Both the position numbers and the translations under genes were made by a program. From assembly GCA_009391275.1 (NCBI GenBank), contig VEXF01000021.1, positions 1 to 29,860 on the forward strand: 29,860 nt of DNA. The letters run 5' to 3'. The notes under the pieces are model-generated. The model worked only from the letters and a program-made list of their open reading frames with translations. It was not told the DNA's origin and made no database searches. Source of the DNA: SAR202 cluster bacterium AD-804-J14_MRT_500m (GTDB taxonomy: Bacteria > Chloroflexota > Dehalococcoidia > UBA3495 > GCA-2712585). Shown here piece after piece: positions 15,734-23,182 of the stretch; position 1 is the first letter of the stretch, and each line of letters opens with the position of its first letter.

Positions 15734-16392
15734 CATGGCTTGCACACTCCTGTTTCAGGCTACGTATCGGAGATGTAACGGTTATCACGGATCCTTTTCC
15801 GCAACAAATCGGCACCAAGATCGGCAAAATTGAACCCAACATCGTCACGATAAGTAACGACCATCCTAATCACAGCACGACCGAAGGTATTCCTGATGGA
15901 TATAAGATCGTTAATGGTCCCGGCGAATACGCTATCTCATCAATCTATATCAGAGGCTTGTTAACCTCGCAGAGCGGCGGCGAAAACCCGGAACCGAAGA
16001 ACACCGCCTATCTGTTTGAAATGGACAGTGTACATCTTTGCCATCTTGGTGACTTGTCTTCTGGACTTAGCGATGCGCAAGTGGAAGAACTTACGCCGGT
16101 CGACGTCCTGTTTATCCCTGTGGGTGGCCGCTGCACTATCCCGATATCGAAGGTATCCGAAATCATACGAGATCTCGGTCCAAGGTTGATAATCCCTATG
16201 CACTACTCTACCCCAGGGATAAATGTGGATCTCGAGAAATTAGATCCATTCCTAAAAGAATTGAGCGCAAAAGCAGGAGACCCACAGCCCCGCATCAACG
16301 TGACCGCAACGAATCTTCCTATGGAACCCACCGTCACACTTCTCAGGCCGACTCGTGCCCGTGATAGCGACGTTAATAATCGACCGGAATAA
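15724..16392 (+). CDS. Metallo-beta-lactamase-fold protein with degenerate metal motif
   Basis: The 222-residue protein has the metallo-beta-lactamase fold of the UPF0173/UlaG-like hydrolases. It begins MEITWLAHSCFRLRIGDVTVITDPF, the usual first strands. The HxHxDH motif reads N45-D-H47-P-N49-H50, so the first His and the Asp are both replaced by Asn. H107/D110 (LCHLGDL) and H160 (IIPMHYS) are present. It may bind one metal or be non-catalytic. Substrate and pathway are unknown. It overlaps bioY by 10 bases and is probably cotranscribed with it. An AGGA site precedes ATG 15724. A hairpin (16420-16462) follows. Confidence 0.78.
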   Translation: MEITWLAHSCFRLRIGDVTVITDPFPQQIGTKIGKIEPNIVTISNDHPNHSTTEGIPDGYKIVNGPGEYAISSIYIRGLLTSQSGGENPEPKNTAYLFEMDSVHLCHLGDLSSGLSDAQVEELTPVDVLFIPVGGRCTIPISKVSEIIRDLGPRLIIPMHYSTPGINVDLEKLDPFLKELSAKAGDPQPRINVTATNLPMEPTVTLLRPTRARDSDVNNRPE

Positions 16393-16419
16393 CTACAAAC
16401 AACACCGGCTGTAGAACTA

Positions 16420-16462
16420 TAAAGCCAACAGCATCGCAACCATTGCCAGTGTGTTGGCTTTA
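16420..16462 (+). terminator. Hairpin ending the bioY-MBL transcript
   Basis: An 11-bp perfect stem (TAAAGCCAACA 16420-16430 with TGTTGGCTTTA 16452-16462) has a 21-nt loop and lies 27 bases after the stop. The 3' arm ends CTTTATTA. The large loop makes the terminator call moderate. Confidence 0.55.
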
Positions 16463-16767
16463 TTAACGTCGGTTCCAGGCCGTTGAAGCATTCTGCACGT
16501 ACCTGATGAGCCCGATCTCCGTGAGTCAGGTGCGATAACAAGCGGGATCCAATTCCAACGGTCTTTCCTTCAAGCCATTTTGAAGCAACCGGGTTCTTCC
16601 AGTTTTTCCATCATCTGATAACGTTTTTAGAATCGCCGGTTACCGAATTGTCAGGGTCTCTTATCATACGCGGTGGTTCCGCCAAATCGTCGTTCCGTGC
16701 CGGTCTTGATCCGGTGGATACCTACTTGAGACTGCTCTTCTTCAGCGAATAATCTATCGCTGCGAAA

Positions 16768-16802
16768 AAGAAAGGACCCGCCAGGCTGGCGGGTCCTTTC
16801 TT
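16768..16802 (-). terminator. Intrinsic terminator of the surface protein gene
   Basis: A 16-bp perfect stem (arms 16768-16783 and 16787-16802, core GGACCCGCC/GGCGGGTCC) has a 3-nt loop. On the minus strand it is followed by a T-rich tract (TTTCTTTTTCG). It lies 30 bases after the stop of the surface protein gene. Confidence 0.9.
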
Positions 16803-16832
16803 AGGTTGTTCTGTTCTAACTACGAAACGGGG

Positions 16833-19800
16833 TTAGGGGATAATCACCCCGTCCTTAGTCACGTAGACAAAGTATCCTAGACCATTCTCTAGACACGGAT
16901 GTGTAGGTACGGTGCCGCCCAGTGGAACCGGTAAGCATGTACCAGATGTAGTTGTAACGTCCGGAGTGGTCTTGACGTACGAGTTCCGCGCTGGATCGAA
17001 GGTGCTTGCAGCCGACCAGGTGACGCCGGAGAAGTAAACGTCTGGGTCTACCATTCCGGTACTCGCGGCCAGGGTTGTTGCCCTAGACACGGCCGCCTGC
17101 GCTGGGTCACCAACCGGTATTAAGTTCCAGCCTTCGTATACGTTGATGATGGCTGGGAACGAAGCTTCCGCTGCGCTGGCACGCGGGATGGCGAACTTCA
17201 GCGTGAGGAACCGGTCAGAGTTGATCCAATAAGCATGCTGTGCGTCGATAGTCGAAAGGTTACCGGTTAACGTATCGAAAGTATCGCTATCGGCGTCGGT
17301 GTCTCTAGAAGCGACTAACCATAGACCCGTGCCATTATCGTAAGTCATGACAAAGTCAATCGGAGAGTCACTATCTATGATCGTGTTTATGTCAGTTTCC
17401 GATGGTTTCGCCGGGATGGAAATGAGGTTAGATCCCGGTTTAATCGCTACTCCATAGTCAGCTCGTGCTGTGATCTTGATAGTCATCTTAAAGCTGGTAG
17501 GCGTAGTGGATCCGACTGCGGTGGAGACGTTACCCGCATCGTCTTTGGCCTGTACGGTCAAAGTATGGGTACCCACAGCTAGGGTGCTTGGCGCCCAAAC
17601 GAAGGTGTTAAGGTCGGCCGAAGCAACATCTGCCAATACATCGGTTGAAACTGCGTCTGGATCTACCCAAGTAGCTGACGTTATCTCTACACCACCGTGG
17701 GTGTCAGGTTCAATCGTCGTGGCTGACGCAGTTAAGCTGTATTCTTTATCCTCACCACCAGTGGCCGCTATGTCAGTTGTGTTCTGACTCGTAGCATGAT
17801 TCCCGAAGTCGATGGTGATGTATGGGCTTGCGGTGTCCGACGAGAATACGTCGGTTGTAGGCGTTGTATCAGGGCTAATCGTGAATATCGATGTAGCCGT
17901 GTTTATGCCTTCATTTAGTCTGTTGTCGAACTCGAACACTAAGGCTCCTGTTGAGTAAACCGGCTTCGAGGAGCTCAAAGCAGTCGTGCTATCTGGATCA
18001 GCGATACCTGCCGTTGCCGTATTACCAGCAGCGTCAGTCAGACTGATCCTGACATTGACCAAGCCTGCCTTAGAAGTACCAGTGGCAGTAGTGGTCTTGA
18101 TTATGGCTTCCCAAGCATTGGTGCCAGTACTCGTGACAGTAGGTGTGGCAACGCTCCCTGTAGCCGTCAGGTTCCCACCACTTACTGCGTTCAGGTACGT
18201 ACCTGTAACAGTAGGCGTAGTGGCTGCCGCCTCACCAGAGGAGAATGCTATTGTCAGGGAACCGTTACTAACAGCCTGTCCCGAGGCTCCCGTCCCTGTA
18301 AGGGTTGGGGTGCCGATGACTGGTGATAGTCCATCCGCCGGGGTCTTCCCAGTGAACAGCACGATGCTATTGCCGGCCGTATCATCTACGGTTCCGGTTA
18401 GATCAATCAAGGGCTTCGCTGCTGTATCGAGTGCGGCGTCAAGGGTGATCAGGATCGAAGTTCCTGCTTTATCAACCTCTATTGACGAAATTGTAGAACC
18501 TGTGACTGTAAAGTCGGAGGTATCTACGGTAGCTGGGTCAAGGTCTCCTGCACCAGTGCCTGGTGCGAAGGTCAGGTTGACCTGGCTGGTACCGGTGGCT
18601 AACGCGATGACGTTTCCAAGACTGGCATTGACAATCTTGTAAGTATCGCCGTTGTCCCAATCGTTCTCTGTGCTACCAGTTCCACCTGTTACCGCAGCCA
18701 GTGCTGCACAGGTGATGGTTGTCGCGGTAAGAGCCGTGATTGCACAGCTGCTTCCATCTGTCAAGTTGGTAATTGTGTCTCCAACTTTGACCAATGTGTC
18801 ACCCGCGGTAGTAAATGCCGCTTGTGAGTCAGTCAGAACCGTAGTGCTGGTGCTCGTGGCGGTCATGCTACCTGTGGGTATGGTGGTCAACCGAGTATCA
18901 AGCTTCCCACCAGTCGACGTCGCTGAAATTGTTCCAGCTGTAACGTCCAGGTTTAGCTGAGCAGCTTGTCCAGGCACGCTTGTTACTATGGCTGGGTTAC
19001 CGACGCCCAGAATTGCGGGGTTCGTTACAGCCTGCGCTACCTGTGCCTTGGTTCGTGTGTCATCGTACTTGGTGACGTTACCAGCGTTATCTTTCGCCGG
19101 AACCCACCATCTTACTAACCCCTCGTCAGCCGCTACCAAGGTGATAGATCGGCTTATTGTATAGGAGTTAGTTGCTTTTAACGTCGGCACTAGAGAGGCC
19201 GCGCTATCCGTAGTATTAGAAAGCCTGTTTACCATTAGTGTGTCGGCATTTGCCTGCACTATACCTGATGCGTAGCCTCCCGCTGAAACCTCGTCGGTAA
19301 CATCAGCAGTTAGGGTCTGCGAGTAGGTATTGGTCCAAGACTTGTGTGCCGGGCTAACTACGGCAACGGTCGGTGCCTTAAGGTCTACGTTGGCCGTATC
19401 CGACCTGGTTGAAGTTGCCGTGGCACCGACATCGCTATAGCTGACCGTGAGAATTTCACCATCTGCTGTAGGCATGATGGCCGCTATGAATGTAGCGTCA
19501 GAGCCAGCAGCTGCCTGTGTTGTGGCATCTATACCCAGTATAGGAGCCATAGTCCCTATCCGAGCCAGGAGTTCTGTATCCGCAGCTATCGTGGCATTTG
19601 CCTCGATACCGTCGAAAGTCGTTACTCCTGTGGTATCGGCCGCAACGACCAGCTTGTCATAGTCTGCGCCGCTGAATAGACCGATAACGGATGTGAAGGC
19701 CCCGCTCGACGCGGTAGTTTCCGTACCAGTAAGGGCCCTAGTCAAGCCTCTGGCCGTCAAGCTAGGAGTAGCATAGGTCATAAGGCTCTTGTGGGTCTCT

Positions 19801-20654
19801 GTCACGTTGTACGTGAACGTAATTACGATCGAGTCTGTCGCAGCCGCATTAGTTACGTTACTAGTGGTTGTGATAGTCCCGGCCGTGTTATCTATTGTGT
19901 CGATTGTTCGAGAGCTACGTGTAGTAGCAGCGGCAAAGTCCGCTCCAAATTGCAATGATGCACTAGCAATAGGCGTAGTGCCTGGGCTTCCCTGTGAATA
20001 TTTCGAAACTTCGAAAGTAATCGAAATATTATCTGTTCCAGCCGCAGTATTGTTTGCAGCAGGGACAACCACCGCAGTAATTCTACCGCTAGAACTCTGG
20101 ATGGTAGGAGTTATGGATACGCCACCTACTTTGACAGTAACGTCGCTTGCGTCGATATCACCATCATCATCGGCATCCCGGCCAAATTCAGTTGTATCGT
20201 CAGTCGTGGCCGTGGTGCCCTTTCTGTCGGTGAGCGTGAATGTAAGCGCCGCAGAGGTACCCGTGGTGCTCTCCGTCTGAGTTACTGAAGATTCCCCGCC
20301 GAGCACTACGATGTTGTGGTCAGTACCAGCACCACCTGAGAGCAGGAACGGGTTTGTATTACCGGTTGTGTCCGTCGTTACTATACGAGCGGTACCGGTG
20401 CTCGTGACGCTAAGGTCAGCATCCGTGACGGTAACTTTAGCGACATTACAAGTAGTAGTTCCATCACCGCACAATGTTTGGTCGGAATAGAACTCACCCT
20501 TGCTTGCTACACCGGTGCCGCTGGTACCGTTGCTTAGAACGATCGTACCATTTACAGCACCCGAGGGCGCTGCCGACGCCGGCAGAGCGACCAAAAGCCC
20601 CATAAGGGCTAGGACGAGTATGCCTGGAATAATCCAAAACGCCTTTTTTCTCAC
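16833..20654 (-). CDS. Large secreted threonine-rich surface protein with Ig-like modules
   Basis: The 1273-residue protein starts with a classic Sec signal peptide (positive MRKK, hydrophobic 5-24, cleavage near ASA-A at 28/29). The mature part is extremely rich in Thr, Ala, Ser, Gly, Asp and Val, with Ig/cadherin-like strands such as DDAGNVSTAV, DAAGNTATAG and DTAGNSIVLF. A segment at about 685-770 (DTSDFTVTGS ... LTGTVDDTAGN) resembles SbsA-type Ig-like S-layer modules. An 80-residue insert (about 591-671) has VGDTITNLTDGSSC and ends DWDNGDTYKI. The C-terminal part (about 1060-1273) carries two GxNLIxIP-type segments (PGSNLISIPAKP, EGWNLIPVGD). Only three cysteine pairs are seen. No SLH domain, LPXTG or terminal membrane helix is present. 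GTG 20654 lies behind GGGGGGA and overlaps a leader ORF. An S-layer or adhesin role is inferred. Confidence 0.82.
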   Translation of the reverse strand: MRKKAFWIIPGILVLALMGLLVALPASAAPSGAVNGTIVLSNGTSGTGVASKGEFYSDQTLCGDGTTTCNVAKVTVTDADLSVTSTGTARIVTTDTTGNTNPFLLSGGAGTDHNIVVLGGESSVTQTESTTGTSAALTFTLTDRKGTTATTDDTTEFGRDADDDGDIDASDVTVKVGGVSITPTIQSSSGRITAVVVPAANNTAAGTDNISITFEVSKYSQGSPGTTPIASASLQFGADFAAATTRSSRTIDTIDNTAGTITTTSNVTNAAATDSIVITFTYNVTETHKSLMTYATPSLTARGLTRALTGTETTASSGAFTSVIGLFSGADYDKLVVAADTTGVTTFDGIEANATIAADTELLARIGTMAPILGIDATTQAAAGSDATFIAAIMPTADGEILTVSYSDVGATATSTRSDTANVDLKAPTVAVVSPAHKSWTNTYSQTLTADVTDEVSAGGYASGIVQANADTLMVNRLSNTTDSAASLVPTLKATNSYTISRSITLVAADEGLVRWWVPAKDNAGNVTKYDDTRTKAQVAQAVTNPAILGVGNPAIVTSVPGQAAQLNLDVTAGTISATSTGGKLDTRLTTIPTGSMTATSTSTTVLTDSQAAFTTAGDTLVKVGDTITNLTDGSSCAITALTATTITCAALAAVTGGTGSTENDWDNGDTYKIVNASLGNVIALATGTSQVNLTFAPGTGAGDLDPATVDTSDFTVTGSTISSIEVDKAGTSILITLDAALDTAAKPLIDLTGTVDDTAGNSIVLFTGKTPADGLSPVIGTPTLTGTGASGQAVSNGSLTIAFSSGEAAATTPTVTGTYLNAVSGGNLTATGSVATPTVTSTGTNAWEAIIKTTTATGTSKAGLVNVRISLTDAAGNTATAGIADPDSTTALSSSKPVYSTGALVFEFDNRLNEGINTATSIFTISPDTTPTTDVFSSDTASPYITIDFGNHATSQNTTDIAATGGEDKEYSLTASATTIEPDTHGGVEITSATWVDPDAVSTDVLADVASADLNTFVWAPSTLAVGTHTLTVQAKDDAGNVSTAVGSTTPTSFKMTIKITARADYGVAIKPGSNLISIPAKPSETDINTIIDSDSPIDFVMTYDNGTGLWLVASRDTDADSDTFDTLTGNLSTIDAQHAYWINSDRFLTLKFAIPRASAAEASFPAIINVYEGWNLIPVGDPAQAAVSRATTLAASTGMVDPDVYFSGVTWSAASTFDPARNSYVKTTPDVTTTSGTCLPVPLGGTVPTHPCLENGLGYFVYVTKDGVIIP

Positions 20655-20710
20655 TTTATTATCCCCCCTTGTTGCCGGGTTGTTCGGACTACCAATTGAC
20701 TACTGGCCAT
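20651..20710 (-). CDS. 19-codon leader ORF coupled to the surface protein
   Basis: ATG 20710 is preceded by AGGAGG (20718-20723) at 7-base spacing, the best ribosome binding site in the area. It encodes MASSQLVVRTTRQQGGIIK and stops at TGA 20653-20651. The stop overlaps the GTG start of the surface protein (GTGA), in a different frame. The arrangement suggests translational coupling. No similarity to known leader peptides is recognised. Confidence 0.5.
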   Translation of the reverse strand: MASSQLVVRTTRQQGGIIK

Positions 20711-20769
20711 AAACACTCCTCCTAAGAGCGAAACGTTATTACGCGCCGTGGAGGGATTGGCACGGTCAG

Positions 20770-20778
20770 AGTATAACA
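20770..20778 (-). promoter_or_regulatory. Extended -10 promoter for leader ORF and surface protein
   Basis: On the minus strand TGTTATACT forms an extended -10 (TGn-TATACT). No good -35 lies 16-18 bases upstream, as allowed for extended -10 promoters. Transcription would begin near 20763, about 53 bases before the leader ORF. Confidence 0.45.
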
Positions 20779-20972
20779 AAAGAAATAGTGCATAATCTCT
20801 CCCTCCCGGAGCGGATTAGCCCCAAAATCTAAAATCCTAGTTGACATTTTTGACGATTGGAACGCTATTGTCACTTTTTTGCGTCGCCACCACACCGAAA
20901 TGGCCTTTATTAGCCATCCCCACACTCCCAACTAACGATTTGTGGCACCAGACCTACATTGTTATAGATTCA

Positions 20973-20993
20973 ATTCACCAACAGTTGGTGAAT
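20973..20993. repeat. 21-bp dyad, possible operator
   Basis: Perfect 9-bp arms ATTCACCAA (20973-20981) and TTGGTGAAT (20985-20993) are separated by CAG. There is no T-run, so it resembles a dimeric regulator site rather than a terminator. It is about 200 bases upstream of the surface protein promoter. Confidence 0.4.
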
Positions 20994-21111
20994 CAGCCGG
21001 GACTATACACACGGCGTATCTTCATTGTCAAGTATCGTAAGGTTAAAATTGGCCTGGGAAAACTACGACGATTCCAAGTCAAACATGTGCAGAAACAGAC
21101 ACAAGTTAATA

Positions 21112-22401
21112 TTATTCGGGCTGTGACAAGTTGGTCAAGAAATCAGCATTGTTCTTAGTGCGGGAGAGGCGATCTAAAATCTTTTCAGTAACCTCTACTG
21201 TATCATTTCCTAGCAGGCCAACCATACGACGTAGCAGCCAAAGTTGCTTAAGGGTCGCTTCGTCGAAAAACAGTTCTTCGCGGCGAGTACTGCTACGCGC
21301 TATATCTACTGCAGGAAAGATACGTCGTTCTGCCAAGCGCCGGTCTAGATGAAGCTCCATATTGCCGGTCCCCTTGAATTCCTCGTATATGACTTCATCC
21401 ATCCGGCTGCCTGTGTCTACTAGACAGTTGGCGATGATTGTCAAACTTCCACCGCCTTCGACGTTCCTAGCGGCACCAAAGAATTTTTTGGGTGGATAAA
21501 CGGCGACCGGGTCTATCCCACCGGACAATGTTCTACCACTGCTAGGTAGAACCAAGTTATATGCCCGAGTTGCCCGAGTTATGCTATCCATCAAGATCAA
21601 GACGTCCATGTTAGATTCGACGAGCCGTTTGGCCCGTTCCAATGCCAAGTCGGCCATGCGACATTGATCTTCGACAGATTCGTCAAATGTCGAGGCGAAT
21701 ACTTCTCCTTGGATAGATCGTTGAATATCGGTAACTTCTTCAGGACGTTCTCCGATCAGCACGACCATGATATGAACGTCTGGGTTGTTAGCCGTCACTC
21801 CTTTGGCAATATCTTTGAGGATTGTGGTCTTACCTGCTTTAGGTGGAGCCACTATCAGACCCCTTTGACCTCGTCCTATGGGAGAAAATAGGTCAATGGT
21901 TCTTGTGATGAGATTAGCAGGCACCGTCTCCAACACCAGTTGTCTCTCAGGAAATATAGGGGTGAGATCTTCAAATATTGGTCGACCTCTCGCATCCGCG
22001 GGATCCATTCCATTAACAGAGTCAACCTTAACCAACCCGAAATAACGTTCACCTCCCTTAGGCGGTCTCACATTCCCACCTATAGTGTCACCGTTACGTA
22101 AGACGAAGCGTCGAATTTGGGACTGTGAGACATAAATATCTCCAGGACCCGTCCGGAAACCATTCTGTCGAAGGAAACCGTAACCATCATTCATCATGTC
22201 CAGAGTACCCGAGCCTCGGAGGGAATATGGATCAGGATGATTGTGCGCTATTCGCACAATCATATCTTCCTTGCGTAAAGAAATTAAGCCTGCCCCGTTC
22301 TCTATGTCCATTGATTCAGCAATAGTCAGAAGCTCTTCTTTAGTCTTCTTTTGTAGCTCCGAGACATCTAAGATCTGTTGGGTTGTCACTTTAAGTCCCA
22401 T
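21112..22401 (-). CDS. rho: Transcription termination factor Rho
   Basis: Rho is the hexameric RNA-dependent helicase that ends transcription. The 429-residue protein has an N-terminal Rho_N-like region (about 10-50), the RNA-binding cold-shock-like domain ([15 protein letters not shown] from about 64) and the ATPase core. Walker A is PPKAGKT (186-192). [12 protein letters not shown] is the Walker B region, and [16 protein letters not shown] and [25 protein letters not shown] are hallmark stretches. The N-terminus is short, with no large inserted domain. ATG 22401 has only a weak ribosome binding site. The gene follows the transaldolase gene by 106 bases on the same strand. An 11-bp perfect hairpin lies in its early coding region (22237-22263). 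Confidence 0.95.
   Translation of the reverse strand: MGLKVTTQQILDVSELQKKTKEELLTIAESMDIENGAGLISLRKEDMIVRIAHNHPDPYSLRGSGTLDMMNDGYGFLRQNGFRTGPGDIYVSQSQIRRFVLRNGDTIGGNVRPPKGGERYFGLVKVDSVNGMDPADARGRPIFEDLTPIFPERQLVLETVPANLITRTIDLFSPIGRGQRGLIVAPPKAGKTTILKDIAKGVTANNPDVHIMVVLIGERPEEVTDIQRSIQGEVFASTFDESVEDQCRMADLALERAKRLVESNMDVLILMDSITRATRAYNLVLPSSGRTLSGGIDPVAVYPPKKFFGAARNVEGGGSLTIIANCLVDTGSRMDEVIYEEFKGTGNMELHLDRRLAERRIFPAVDIARSSTRREELFFDEATLKQLWLLRRMVGLLGNDTVEVTEKILDRLSRTKNNADFLTNLSQPE
22237..22263. repeat. Perfect 11-bp hairpin inside rho
   Basis: Arms ATGATTGTGCG (22237-22247) and CGCACAATCAT (22253-22263) enclose a 5-nt loop. It encodes MIVRIAHNH around codons 47-55 of Rho. Confidence 0.6.
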
Positions 22402-22507
22402 CTTTCAGAAGATTTTTCAGTAAATTCGGGAATCCACTATTTAGAACACTAAAAATATTAACAGTGCAGCCGATTGTCGTAATGAGAAAGTCAGCCATAA
22501 CCAATAA

Positions 22508-23167
22508 TTATCCGCCAGCTTTCTGCCAGTCGGCAAGAAATCGCTCTACACCAACATCGGTCAGCGGATGCTGGGTCATCTGCATAAGAACATTGCTTGG
22601 GACAGTTGCTATATCAGCACCAGCTCGAGCTGCTTCGAGGCAATGCAAGGTGTTTCGCATACTGGCAGCCAGCACTTTAGTTTTAATTCCATACCTTATA
22701 TATATGGATGCGATTTCAGCAACCAACTCCATCCCATTCTGCCCTATATCATCCAAGCGCCCTACGAAAGGGCTGACAGCGGTGGCTCCAGCCCTGGCTC
22801 CCAACAATGCTTGATTAACTGAGAAACACAAAGTTTGGTTGATTTTGATCCCTTGTGAAGAAAGCATCGACATTGCCTGGAAGCCAGCGGGGGTGCTTGG
22901 AACTTTTACCCAGGGATTCGGAATCCAGTTAGCTATATCTTTTCCTTCCGTAACCATCCCTTCTACATCGGTGCTTACTACCTCTATGGATATCGGACCG
23001 TCAATTATGCTCGAGATCTCTTCAACCGCCGACTTATAAACCTCGATACCACCTCCCACACCCGCCTTTGCTGCCAATGAAGGATTTGTTGTCACTCCAC
23101 TGACAACCCCTAATTGGGCTCCTCGCCGAATTTCATCTACATCTGCAGAATCAAGAAAAAACTCCAT
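22508..23167 (-). CDS. tal: Transaldolase / fructose-6-phosphate aldolase-like protein
   Basis: The 219-residue protein is a short transaldolase of the TalC/Fsa subfamily, a cytoplasmic TIM barrel. MEFFLDSADVDEI and VTTNPSL (25-31) open the fold. The Schiff-base lysine is K88 in WVKVPSTPAG, followed by NQTLCFSVNQALLGARAGATAVSPFVGRLDD. It either transfers a dihydroxyacetone unit in the non-oxidative pentose phosphate pathway or cleaves fructose 6-phosphate; the two are not easily told apart by sequence. ATG 23167 has a strong GGAGGT site. It lies 15 bases after pyrG, so the two are cotranscribed. Confidence 0.88.
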   Translation of the reverse strand: MEFFLDSADVDEIRRGAQLGVVSGVTTNPSLAAKAGVGGGIEVYKSAVEEISSIIDGPISIEVVSTDVEGMVTEGKDIANWIPNPWVKVPSTPAGFQAMSMLSSQGIKINQTLCFSVNQALLGARAGATAVSPFVGRLDDIGQNGMELVAEIASIYIRYGIKTKVLAASMRNTLHCLEAARAGADIATVPSNVLMQMTQHPLTDVGVERFLADWQKAGG

Positions 23168-23182
23168 TAGAACCTCCGGATT

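Larger units (their letters stand above)
16393..16832. other. Gene-free gap between the MBL gene and the surface protein gene
   Basis: This 440-base gap lies between two convergent genes. It holds the plus-strand hairpin at 16420-16462, a 9-bp hairpin at 16498-16534 (CGTACCTGA with TCAGGTGCG, one G-U pair, 19-nt loop) and the minus-strand terminator at 16768-16802. The stretch 16535-16767 shows no convincing gene, tRNA or known RNA. Confidence 0.6.
20655..21111. other. Gap between rho and the surface protein gene
   Basis: This 457-base gap holds the leader ORF and the extended -10 promoter on its left side. A dyad is at 20973-20993. A perfect TTGACA occurs at 20840-20845 (plus) without a well-spaced -10. 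No rho terminator hairpin with a T-run is evident, and no RNA gene is recognised. Confidence 0.5.

Noticed and set aside
17986..18642. Long open frame (218 codons) on the plus strand, with others at 18652-18960 and 19789-20280
   Set aside because: They lie antisense to the surface protein gene. Its Thr/Ala/Ser/Gly-rich codons make stop-free opposite frames of low complexity (V, A, S, P-rich). There is no ribosome binding site or domain.
20841..21158. Plus-strand frame of 105 codons in the rho-surface protein gap
   Set aside because: The start lies inside a TTGACA-like stretch, there is no ribosome binding site, the composition is not convincing and the end runs into rho antisense.
21551..21582. 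Tandem direct repeat GCCCGAGTT inside rho
   Set aside because: It encodes TRATRA within the conserved Walker B region of Rho (usually TRLARA), so the repeat is explained by coding.
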